The position numbers and the translations under genes are program-made. A stretch of DNA of 64,000 nucleotides, taken from the NCBI GenBank assembly GCA_008711295.1, contig VUYV01000101.1, positions 939,213-1,003,212 on the forward strand. Direction: 5' to 3'. This document shows, one piece after another, positions 47,361 to 58,967 of the stretch (position 1 is its first letter; each line of letters starts with the position of its first letter). The notes under the pieces were generated by a model. The model saw only the letters and a list, made by a program, of their open reading frames with translations, had not been told where the DNA came from and searched no databases. The stretch is from Anarhynchus alexandrinus (Eukaryota > Chordata > Aves > Charadriiformes > Charadriidae).

Positions 47361-50300
47361 CTGCAGACTTTTTTATTTGTTGGTAGGCCTGATTGGGGCA
47401 TATTAGCACCAGCAGACTTCATCCCCTCTGCAGTTTTAGAGGGAAGTGAGTGCCTTCAGAGAGATGATTCCTGACACTTAACTTAGCAGCTTAGCTCCAG
47501 CTTAGTTTTGGTGCTCTGAATTGCACTCTGCCTCTCTTGTTTCTGAGAAGGTAGAGAATTCAGTGCATTTTCTGACTCTCCTGGACGTTCTTGTTAATGT
47601 AGTCACTCCAGCCTCCATGTTGCATATAAGGGTATACATGGATTGTAGTGATTTCCAGCCTATTAAAGAGATCAGAGGCATTACAGAATTTTAAGCTACG
47701 ACTTTTTAATTTATATTCTTAAATATTCCTTTATTCCTGGTTAGCAGGCTGCATCTGTAGGAGGAATCAATAGATTTGTTTCTTTAATGCAGCTTTTGAA
47801 GTTCCCACTTTTCCTTTTCCTTTTTTTTCCTTAATGGGAGAATTTTCAGTGAAAAACTTTACTCTACAGACTGTGCATTTCCTCTTTTTAGTACCTAAAT
47901 TACAGGGTTTTAGCCCATAGCAATATGGAACATAGCAGTAATAAAGCTGAAAAGGCTTCTCTTAAAAACAAACAAACCAAAAGATCACAAGCAAGATACC
48001 AAATATATGTTGCTTTCCTGTGTGGAAAGCTTTTTATGCAGGTTAAAGAATTATTATTTCCTTCTCACTCTTATATAAGCTATAATTGCTACCAATTTCA
48101 TGCAAAGTTTGTTACTATTTGTAAAAAGGCTCAGGCAGCAGGTGTCCATCATATTTTTTGAACCTGCAATCAATTATTTTTTGGGAGGAATAACTGGGGG
48201 GAAAGAGTGGGCAGAAGAAATGTGCACCATTTTTGTACAAAAAAAGGTGTGTACTGATTAGCTGCTATCTAAATTATAGTCTATAAAAATAAACTTTAAG
48301 CTCATTTATATGAAGCTGACAAAGCGTCAGGTCCTTTTGAAATAGTGTTTGGCCAGTATTTGTGTGGTTTCAGCCTATTATATGAATTCCTAAAAAAGGC
48401 AGGCTATTTAAAACCACTGCCTAACAGGTGCTGCTTGCATCTTAGCCTTTTTTAGACCCGCTGTAAAAAGGACACCCATACTTTTGAAACTGATTTGATG
48501 TGAGGATAGCTTTCACTTGTCTTCCTTTAATTTTAATGTGTCTGTTTCCTTTTCCATCTTAACTACAGCTGTTACACTGAATTACAGCCTGTGTATTTTA
48601 AGAGTCCTTCCATAGTTATGGGTGTGGATCACGTAGTTTCCATACTTTACTGTGCCTGGCTCAAGGCAACTGCAGCTCCGTGCTGGTATTTGCCTTTACT
48701 TGTGATTTCCTTGCTGAACCAGTACTGTGCAGTAGCTAACCGAGCTGGAGATAGTTCAGTGGTACTCAAGCAACATGAATGGTCCTGAAGCTATAAATGA
48801 CTATTCTTTGTATTAGAGAATTTCTTACTCAGATTGTGTTGAAGGACTGACACAGATAAAGGCTCTATCTTCTTTCTCTTTGCTCAGTTTGGTGTCTCTG
48901 TTCAATCTTGACATAATCAGCAAAGATGAATGTACTGTATTCTATTTCAGAAGCCCTTTCATGGAGTGTTATTAGAATTGTTTTTCCCAAGAGAAATTAA
49001 CAGAGAACTAATGCTATTTTGGACTATAGCAATCGATAAAGTATTTTTACACTACCTGTCTTTATGGCTTTTGCTGACTTACACTTGTATTGGTGATCTT
49101 GTATTTATAGCCAGCTCTTTTCAGTATGTCTTCTCTATCTCTAAAATCATTCCGTGAGTGTTTGAAATCCTCAACTTGCACAAGTGAATGTATTTTGGAG
49201 CGTACCTTTCTAGGAATGTGTCTGTCATTTAATAAATAGTTCTTCAAATAGTACTACATTGATTAGAATCAACCTCACAAGATTTGAATGGGGGATAGAC
49301 AGATCTCTTTCTTCCAAAACTAAGCATTATCCTGAAATGACTTAATGAAATACAATGAAAGAAAGCTTTTCAAATATTTAGTGCGCTAATCAGAGCTTAA
49401 GATTTCGTTCCCAAGACTCTTTGGGTAATGTCAGGCAAGTAATGAATAAAATTATCACAAGCTAAGTGAGGTGGACCCTAGAAACTTGTGCCTCTGAGCC
49501 TCAGACTCTACCTGCTCTATTCTTCCATTTGTAAAAAAAACAAAACAAGGAAACACAACCATCCAGTCCCATGCCCCCCAAAAAATCCAAAACTGATGAG
49601 CTAGGGGGAGGGAAACCTGGCCTTCCTCTGTTTTGGATTAAAAACTGTGAGGTGATCTGAAGAATAGATAATGAGGATAACATGACCTGTTGTTTCCCAG
49701 ATCTGTGGGTGCATGCTTTGTCTCTATTCTGATTGTCTCACGTGCAAAATGCATGCCAGCAGACCTGCGCTTTTCACCAAACTAACCTCCATGTCAAGGA
49801 AAACTTGGGTCTGTGGCCCAGGCATGGTTGGGAAAGGCAGCTGCAGCTCCCAGAGGTGCAGAGCAACAGGACCCCGTGGGCTGTGACCACTGTGAGCCTC
49901 ATCAGACAAGTGCAGGGGTAGCCACCAATTTGAGACAGCTGAAGTACATCACAGACAGAATTAGAAGAAGGTGGAAGTAGGGGTGGGGGGCAGAGTAATA
50001 GAAAATATATGTTTTACTGCCTTTATAATATCAAAGGATGATGCCAGTAACCTTACCAGTTTAGACTTGGTGGAACTGCACTATAAACAAGAGGTTGTAT
50101 GTGGAGCTATGCGCATCACTTTTCTGCATAGCTAGAATTGTTTGGTTACTTAGATGGGTCTGTTCAACAACTGACTGAATGTATGCCATACATTTGATGG
50201 GAAACTGAGTGGATGAAGGCTTTGTAGAATCATAGGGTATAGATGTCAAAAATTACCGTTAAGTAGCACAATTACCAATGTTTTCCATTTAATCATAATT

Positions 50301-53300
50301 CTTTAATACTAATCATGCTTCCTTAATATAGACGCACAAACATTGTTAGAGAAGGTCGATGAGATTCTAATAACACATTAAACCTGGTAATCAAATGATG
50401 CAATGTATTCAATTATTACCTACCCATCTAATTCCCTTTAAGTTCAAGGACTCAAAGTCTTTTCCCAAAACACTATATGATGCAAGCATCTGTAATCTCT
50501 GGTCTCCCTTTAGTGCCCAAGACATCCCATGCAATGAGACCTTTTAGCATACTAGGGAATGAAAATTATCTAGAAATGTATATAGCAATATAGCAATGCA
50601 TGCTTCTGGATTATACATAAACAAATGAAACTGATTTTAAAAAAAAAACAAAAAACAAACAAAGCAAGCACTCACAGCTGTGATGCACCACCTGATCTTT
50701 CAATAGTTCCATGGCCAAAGACCTCGTAACTGCTAGAAGTGCCAACAGATGGTACACAGGGATCTGTTTGGGGCAGTCTGTATGATTATGTACCTGACGA
50801 AAAAGAAAATGATTTATTTAATAAGGAGATTCTGAGCCTATTCTTATTTTTTGTATTTTTTGCCTTAGTATCTGTGTAGGTTTGCTGGTTTGTAGTTGAC
50901 TGTTCGTAGAATAAGACATGTAGCCTTTGACATTAAGATTTTTTGAAACCACGTTAAAAACACTGAGGTGCTACTTTTTGTGATTTTTTTCCATGGCCTG
51001 ATTTTAGGAAAAATCCCAAATGATCTGCAGTCAATTAAGTTCTAAATGTCAAAATTTCAACTAATTATGAAACACTTCCATTATCAACGCTGTTAATAAG
51101 CTTTTCCACCTTGGGCTCCCACTGGTCTGGATTCTGATACACAATCCAACATGTACAGTACCTTAATCTTTGAATGGTCCCATTGATATTTCATGGCATT
51201 AATCTGGGGAATAATTTACAGTGCACCACAAATAAAGGTTGGATTCACATGTAGCAACTTAACATTTGTGAGCTTGCAGATAAGTCTTTCTGATTGGATT
51301 GTTACATAATTTATTTTGAAAGAAGTAAAAAATTTTGAGAGAGAAAGAAGAAAAATGGTTTAACTATGGCTTTTGTTCTTATTAGATCTGTTACTGGTCA
51401 ACATACATTTGAGGACCCCCTTAGCATTTTGTGAAATGCCGTATTACACTATACTAACAACAGGATGTTTTTTGCATAGCAAAGGCAAAGAATGCTAAGA
51501 ATAGGAATAAGAGAAGGAGGCCCTTAAACATGTCTAGGTAGGCAGTTCCTTTTCATGACCTTACTAATGACGAACATATCAGAAGATGATTTCCCTGCTA
51601 AAAATAGGGCCTGGTTAACTTGTAAAGTAGTACAGATGAGTTGAGAAGACAAGACAAAACATTAGAAATCTGTTGTGCAAACACAGAAATCTTGCATTAC
51701 AACTGTTCTTTCTTCATGCAGATAAGGAGGAGTAAATTTTATAAGAAATGTTGCAGAATAGTCATCAAAACTGTCCAGCTTTACATTCAGTTTTACTGGT
51801 TTTTGATTTATTTTACCCAGCGCAGCAGATGGTACTGAGAACACAATAAGTCTTTGCATCGACTTTCTCCAGCATTGACAATTGTTCTTTCCGAGGCATT
51901 TGAAGAACCTACCCATCATAGGTCATGAAGACCAGCATGAGATCTGCATTGTGAAGACAACAGGGAAAACTTCACTCAGAAAATGTATAGAGTGTATTGA
52001 ATGAGCAAAATGAGTGGATGTAGACAATTCCCACCGGAATGTATAGCATTTTGTTAGACAGTGCAAGGAATCATGATGTTTTAAGTCATGCAGTATCATA
52101 TGCTTGCCTCAAAATGAGTTTACGCCTGTGTTTGGCTTTCTCTTTTGTTAGGATTCACGGATCAATATTCAATTGAAATTGTTGTAAAGTGCAGAAAATG
52201 GAGCATGCTGGTTTGAAACAGAGAGGTAGTTGTGCATTGTAGAGAAAAATTCTGATTCCAAGCAATCTTTAATTTGTGTCTATGTTGATAGAACAAATTT
52301 TAGTATTCTTGGAAGCCTGCAGAGACCAGGTGTTTTCTGATATGATTTCTCTGTTATCCAAAGTGATCTCTACGGCACGTATGTAAGATTTGAGTTTACA
52401 GATGCTTTCGCACTTGCACTGTAGAGTATTTTAGGAAAAAGCAGAGCTCTGAATATAAAGGGAATGAGATCGGACACACGGTAATTGCAAATGGTGCATC
52501 ACTTGATTATCAGGTTTAATGTATCATTAGGGTCTTACTGACCTTTTCTGTCAATGCAAAACATGGGCAGATGTTGGGATTAAAGAGAAAAAGAGAACAG
52601 AAGTGGATAGATATGAGCAGGCCAGCTGCCAAAAGATCAGCTGACACTATGCTGACATCAAGTGCAATCTGGGGAGTCCTTCTTATCCAAGCAAGCCTTT
52701 GCATGCAGCAAATGTATCGATGTCTGTGTACGCAGGAGCCGCAGCACTGTCTGTAAACTAGTCTCTCATCTGGTCAGTACATCTGTGTTGCTATGAGATA
52801 CACTTTTCTTGTCGTGTTTTGACTGATTTCTCTGATCTTAGTCTCTCAGAGTTTCTTGTTTCATCTGCTGAGAACAGACCATAAAGAGGAAATGGGCATT
52901 TAGGTCGTCTTGTGCATTTTCTCTAGATGCGCAGAAGTACTTCCTCTGAGATCTGCATGCAGTGTGTTACAGGCAGCTTGTCACTTTTTAGTTTCTTTCC
53001 AGATGCTTTGGATTGTTCTGAGAGAAATTAAAAAGTCTTACTTGAACTTGAAGAAATTAAAGTCTTACTTGGATCATAGCTTATAGCAGTAACTTGAGGA
53101 GGTGATCTCAGTGAAGAGATGTACTTGTGTGGTGTGGTGGAAATGGTTTCCCACAGCCTCTTGCGATTTGCTTTGCTAATTGCTTTTGTAGAGATGAGTT
53201 TAAGATGCTAGTGAGACATTGGTGGATGATGAAGTGATGGTAAAAAGTTCAACTGCTGTATTGTGCGGTTATTTATCTTCAAAAGCCTTGAGATAAATGT

Positions 53301-55097
53301 GATGAATAAGTGCATTCTCTTCTCCCATATTCAATCACGAAAGCTCAGCTTTCATGTGTGGCTTCCTGTGTTCATTGTCTGCACAGGATAAAGGTCCTGG
53401 TGCTGATGCTTTTCCCAGCAGGAGTTTTAATTTTCCTGAGAAGCAAACAGTGCTTTTGTCATAGCATATCAAAATACCTGCAAAAGGTAATAAACTGGAA
53501 GAAATGAACCTACTACTGGGATGCACTGAAACAGAAGTCTGATGGTCAGTAAGACACAAATTTAGTTTCTGCATTTGGCTGGTGGACGTGTGGAGCAACT
53601 TTGGTCAAGTCAGTTGGCTGTGCTTTGTAAGATGATGCAAAAATATTTCCCTTCTCAACTTTTTGCCTATATGTCTTTTCAAAATATGTGCTCCTTCTGC
53701 AGCGGGTCTCTTCTACTGTGTGTGTGTATAGTGCTCACCACCACGTGTGGCTGCTCATTGATTGGTGAGGGCCTTTGGAAAGTACTGTAATGCCTATAAA
53801 AATGATAAAGGCAGCATGAGTCTGTACAGAAAAAGTACTCTTCTTTTTGTCTTGAAAACATGCAACAGCACTCCTCAAAAATTAGTATCTCTGAACTCCC
53901 ACCTTTCCACACAAGCCTGAGAAAAACAAGGCCACAAAACATTAGGATGCAGCTGATGGAAAGATGACTGGAAGGCTGGGAGGGTGAGGGGGGAAGGGGG
54001 ATGGGAAGCACCACTGTGGGTACTAGTAGTGGTCCTCAGTCTACTTCTGTTACTCTGTTGCATTGGGCGCCAGCTCTGTCCCTGAAGAAAATGCTTGCTT
54101 TGGTTTGGTTTTGGTTTATTTGTTTTTTTTCCTGGGTCAGTATAGCTAAGAAGAAAAAAGGCTCAAGAGCAGGAGTAGAGGTTGCTGTTCTCAGTAAGGA
54201 CAATCTGACTGTAGACTGAGCTTTCATGAGAAAGCAGGTTAATATGGAATCTGACAACCTGGAAGAGGCTGTGGGAAATCATTTCTACCATCGTTGGCAT
54301 AGCGAAGACTTTTTTTAAAAAAAATTCCTAACAAACAAATTCCCAGAGACCAGGAGATGAAGAGGAGGAACAGGATTCTTTAGCCTCACATTTTCCGGGG
54401 GTACCATGTTGAATAAGTACTATAGAAAAGCCTTTGCTTGCTTGTTTCCAAAAGGAGAAAAAGGAAAAACTATTATCTCTAGTCCTTAAAGAGTGTATAA
54501 TAGTCCACACTGCCTCTTAATGCAAAATCTCTTGCAGTAGTGTTTAGTTTAGCAGGCTGTACTAAATTCTTGTTCAAGATTTCATCCACATCCATGTAAG
54601 TTTTTGGGGTTTTAGCCCTGCTGGCGTAAGAAGCTTCAGGTTTTCCCACTTTTAGACTCGGGATCCAAACCCTTTCTGCTGCAGAAGGTCCAGCTAAGGA
54701 GACTCTGCTGCCTACAGCAGCTAGATCATTTCTGATTTGTAGATGAGATCATTTGCAGCTGAGGCAAGTATGTACATTTTACAGCGTGCTCTTGGTGTGT
54801 TTTATCTCTTTGAGGCCTTTAACAGCTCTTTTCTTTGAGTTATCTTTGATCCAAATCTATACTTTTAGGTGGGCAGCAGCACAAAACTGAATGTAGATAT
54901 ACAGTTGCATGCTATACCTTTAAAACCAGACAAACAAAACCACCACCACCCCTCTAAAAAAACCCCAACCCAAGTACCTTCCAGTTTTGTCTTCCTCTCT
55001 GCCTGTGTCATAGATGCCATTTGGACCGTGGCCTTGCTGTTAGTTTTCCTGTTTAAAATCTCAGGGGTCTTGGTTTAGTTTTATGTTGCTGCTGTTC
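47361..55097. other. Non-coding DNA
   Basis: 7.7 kb without a recognisable gene. It contains an imperfect tandem duplication at 53,023-53,071 and short A-rich runs near 50,639-50,663. Confidence 0.6.
53023..53071 (+). repeat. Imperfect tandem duplication
   Basis: AGAAATTAAA(AA)GTCTTACTTG occurs at 53023-53044 and, without the extra AA, at 53052-53071. The unit is about 29 nt. Confidence 0.75.
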
Positions 55098-55130
55098 TTT
55101 TTTTTTTTTTTTTTTTTNTTTTTTTTTTTT
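55098..55130. repeat. Poly-T tract with an unresolved base
   Basis: Thirty-three positions of T with one N at 55118. No retrocopy or SINE body is recognisable beside it, so the tract is probably a simple homopolymer. Confidence 0.85.
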
Positions 55131-56740
55131 ACCCAAGCATGCTGTGGATTTTAGCATTCTTTTGCCTTTTCAGCCATTTAAGACATGAAAATAAAGCCTT
55201 GAAAGCTTGACCGGAGCAAAGATTAACTGTCATTAGTAAATTGGGGAAAGGGATGGGATTCAACAGAAGATTTTCCAGTTGATAGATAGAATACTAGTGG
55301 GTTTAAAGGAAAGAGTTCAGTTCACTGTATCTTTGTAAACACCAGCTATTCTTTATCCCCCTTGTTTATGTTAGCTCCATGATCATGCTTCAAGGATTGT
55401 TTTGCTCAGCTTGATTCCTTCTCATCTCTTGATCCCTGCCAAGCCAGTGTTCTTGGCTGCTTTGAGATACACAGAGACAGTAAACATTCACCATCGATAG
55501 TGTGAAGTTTTTTCGGCAGCTTTAATAACAACCAGATACAGCACTGAGCAGTGCCGTGCACATACGTGGATTGAATGGGTGGGGTTACCTTTCATTTGTT
55601 TGGGCTTTGCAAAAGAAGGAATTCTTTAAAAAGGCAAAAACCACAGAACCATGAAAGTCATGCTTTGATATTAGCTTTTCCATGACAAATCTCAACACAA
55701 ATCTGTTTATCTGGGCAATAGCCAGCTGGACATTTGCTAAGTATGAGGAAAGATGTTCTGCTATAAATGCTTTGACATAAACCAAGTGCCTTTTCCCCAA
55801 ACTATTTGAGATGTTTGTATGAATGGCTGTTAAGCAGGTCTACACATTTTAATGTCATTGTTCCTTGGGCCAGCAGCTTCTTTTGACAGTACTTTCTTGA
55901 CTCATCCCATCATAGTTTGTTTTGCATGTGGTTGACCTGATGGCTCAATAGTAGAGGGCTTCATCTCCCTCTTTTGAAGGCTGGATTTGCTCAACTCTAA
56001 CTGCTTAGTATAATGTGCCTTTCAGAAATAAAGTGTAATCCGTACAGCAGTGCATATCAACACTGTCTAGCATGAAGTGTCTAACTTTGGCTTCACAATG
56101 CCTGTTCTCAGTTGTATGTGGTGAAGAGTCTGGCGGGCCTGGGAAATAAATAGGTGATCAAATTGCTTCTTTGACTGTGGCAATCGGTGCCAAGTGAGAT
56201 GGATAGCTCTGGTGGAGGCTGTCAGAATTCAACCCTAAACCTGAATGCTCTGCCCCTGTCTATAATGCAGCTATGCTCTTTTCCTGTAGGCACTTCTCCC
56301 TGCTAAACTGATATCAGGCACATAGGATTTCTGCTCGTGTGCATCCCATAGTCCTTCCTACAGTTCTTTTATTGCACTGCATTTGAGACCAAATTTGTCC
56401 TCCCCAGAGTACTTAATGAAATCAGAGGCACTTTGCTATAAACTTGTGATGAATAAATGGATATTGCCCTAACTTAATACCTCTGTTTTAGAATCTTTTC
56501 TAGAGTATTTGAGTTCTTCCCCTACTCTTGATGAAAGGTGTGAGCCCATGGATATCTTGTAGTAGCACACCACCTGGCATACCTGGCTTGCAGAGCAAGC
56601 TTTTGCATTCAAGATAAATATATTTACAGTGAAGAAAGAAACAGAATTGCCATCGTGGGGAGAAAGAAAAAAAAAAAAACAAACCAACAAACAAACCCCA
56701 AGATTATGTAGAGGGTGGAATCAAACTTGCTGCTGAAAGA
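55131..56740. other. Non-coding DNA
   Basis: 1.6 kb without recognised gene or repeat. Confidence 0.6.
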
Positions 56741-57010
56741 AAAAGCTGGGGCAGTCTTGGGGCAGTCTGCAGGCATACGCAGGCACATGGGCAGTGAGTG
56801 CGTGCACGCCTGTGACAGAGAGAGAGAGAGCAGGAGTGAGTGAGCGAGAGGAAGCCCTGAAACTTAAACTCCTCCTGCAGCTCTGCATCTGCTCTGAGTC
56901 ACTGGTATGACTCACACTGACAGTGTTCACGTTAGCTAGCGTTCAGATGGAGCAGCTCTGGCAAGAGAAGAAGCAGGTTATGTTATTGATTACCTGCTGC
57001 AGCAGACAGT
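56741..57010 (+). promoter_or_regulatory. Candidate enhancer or alternative promoter with paired AP-1 sites
   Basis: Locally GC-richer than its surroundings, with several CpGs and a GA-rich repeat (about 56,815-56,850). TGAGTCA at 56895-56901 and TGACTCA at 56908-56914 are two perfect AP-1/MAF consensus sites in inverted arrangement, 6 nt apart. The palindrome GCTAGC follows near 56,935. This is a reasonable regulatory candidate; activity cannot be judged from sequence. Confidence 0.4.
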
Positions 57011-57094
57011 TGCGCCAAGATTTTTTTTTACGAGCACAGATGAAACAGAGGAGGGTCTACTGAGCACCGTTATGATTATTATTGTTTTCTTAAG
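57010..57094 (+). other. Candidate alternative first exon
   Basis: TTCTTAAG is followed by the consensus donor GTAAGA at 57095-57100, just downstream of the AP-1 pair. An ATG at 57072 opens seven codons (MIIIVFL) before the donor. A first exon transcribed to the right is possible. The start is not defined and no similarity is seen. Confidence 0.2.
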
Positions 57095-57839
57095 GTAAGA
57101 ATGCCTGTTATTTACTAGAGAAAGATATGAAAGGGAAATTAGAGCTTGCGAAGGCTGAGGCTCTTTCTGCTGCTGCTTGTTCTCAGAGGATGCTGATCTT
57201 TGGAGCTGCGTTACTGCAAAGCTTTGTCTCCACTGTTTGCAGTGCCATATGGAGAATCATATGGCTAATGGGCAGTGCACATCCTAGGAAACAAAATAAC
57301 TATATTCTCATTCATTGATGTTATGTAAGGCATGGCAGCCATGTTAAGGACAGAAGACCTCTTTCGAAGAAACAGTGCTGCTAGATGGTAGGTCAAGGAA
57401 AACAACTAGTTTTTAAGCACTCTGTTCTTTGGAGAGCGCTGCAGTTCTCTAGTTCTTGCTTAAGACTAAATTTACTGAATTCTGAATTTCTGTGTTAATA
57501 GAATAAAAAACAGTGGCATTAGAAATAGCAAGATAATTGTTTACCATTAGAATCATGGTGTTGTTTTGCCTTCAGCATTCAGGCTGGGAGTGTGCGCACG
57601 CTGTGTTCCATGCAGTGCCTGGATGTAAACAGTTTCTTCAAATACTTTAAGTGATACTTCCAGATATTGGGGTGGTTTTCGTTTTGTGCCACTGAAAGCC
57701 TGTTTGTATATGTCCTGTTCTGACAACTAGTTATATGCAAAAAGTATGACATATTCTAGTTAGTGTTGACATATGCAGAGTGGGTAAAACAGTTTTTGTA
57801 GTGGCTTTACTGCTATTTTATTCACTCTGTAGTGAGTGA

Positions 57840-57881
57840 ATAAAAAAAATAAAATGTATTAAATAAATAAAATGAATAAAA
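57840..57881 (+). repeat. (AAAT)n-like simple repeat
   Basis: Irregular AAAT and AATAAA units for about 40 nt. The AATAAA strings here come from the repeat and need not be poly(A) signals. Confidence 0.75.
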
Positions 57882-57995
57882 CGTAGTCTAGATTGCTTAT
57901 TTTCCTCATGTAGAATCCACTGAGTCTTGAGCCTTTGCTGTACTCCTTACGAGATTTTTCTAAGTTAGGGATTCTATTTTTTTTCTTTTCTGTTG

Positions 57996-58031
57996 NNNNN
58001 NNNNNNNNNNNCCCCCCCCCCCCCCCCCCCC
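57996..58031. repeat. Assembly gap followed by poly-C
   Basis: Sixteen N (57996-58011) lead directly into twenty C (58012-58031). The true C tract is probably longer and could not be resolved. Confidence 0.95.
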
Positions 58032-58623
58032 TTAATTTTGGATTTGCAAGGCAGTGTCCTTTTAAAGTGCATCTTACAGTGCGGTTGGCAGCTACGCTTC
58101 ATAACAAGGGAGCCTGGTCACTTCTGTGTATTATTTTCACAATGAGAGAATGAGGATATTTTCAAAACTTGATCATTTACTAGCTTAATTTCAGCTACTT
58201 TAAACTACCACTCATTTCCTTGTAGAATTTACATAAAAATGACCACTGACCACTGTCTTCTCCTCTCAAAGAAATATGGTGTTGTAGTAAGGTCATTTAA
58301 AAATGACAGCATGCTTTAGGTTTTTCTTCTATTTGCTGATTTATAGCATTTGCTGATGCACAGTGTTTTCATTGCTATGAATTAACTAGATTTGGTGTTA
58401 TTTCCTCTTTTAAAAAAGATTAGGTTTCTTAATAAAATGTAAAGTAAGGTTCATTAGTACATTTGTAGTATCTTTACACTTCTTGTGGCATCCAAGTCAG
58501 AAAACTATAGTGTGAGAGGAGCTTTTAAAACAATGTCACTCATGGACGCCCATCTGCCAGAGCAAAATTTTGGTGACTAATTTTAATGATTAATGTTTCT
58601 GATGTAAAATATTTCTCATGTTC

Positions 58624-58967
58624 ATCATAGAATGGTTTGGAAGGGACCTTAAAGATCATCTCGTTCCAACCCCCCTGCCATGGGCAGGGACACCTTCCAC
58701 TAGACCAGGTTGCTCAAACCCCCATCCAACCTGGCCTTGAACAATTCCAGGGATGGGGCATCCACAACTTCTCTGGGCAACGTGTTCCAGTGTCTCACCA
58801 CCCTCAGAGTAAAGAATTTCTTCCTAATATTTAACCTAAATCTGCCCTCTTTCAGTTTAAAACCATTACCCCTCATCCTATCACTATACCCCCTGATAAA
58901 GAGTCCCTCCCCATCTCTCCTGTAGGCCCCCTTTACATACTGGAAGGCTGCTATAAGGTCTCCCTGG
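58624..58967 (-). mobile_element. CR1 LINE, 5'-truncated 3' fragment
   Basis: Antisense CR1 starting at the terminal repeat CATCATAGAATGG, through AGGGACCTTAAAGATCATCT and the TTCCAACCCCCCTGCC block, into the ORF2 C-terminal coding part. It keeps the sequence CTTTACATACTGGAAGGCTG that the copy at 24.9 kb has lost. It ends at TCTCCCTGG. It lacks about 4 nt of GGTTTAGGTTGG near the 3' end (GGTTTGGAAGG instead). Confidence 0.94.

Larger units (their letters stand above)
57095..58623. other. Non-coding DNA with assembly gap
   Basis: 1.5 kb without recognised gene. It includes an A/T-rich run of AAAT units at about 57,840-57,881 and a gap next to poly-C. Confidence 0.6.

Noticed and set aside
50220..50250. 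GAATCATAGGG resembling a CR1 terminal repeat
   Set aside because: The following bases do not continue into the conserved CR1 3' UTR, so the match is coincidental.
55098..55130. Poly-T tract as the tail of a retroposed gene or SINE
   Set aside because: No reverse-oriented gene or SINE body and no target-site duplication could be seen beside it.
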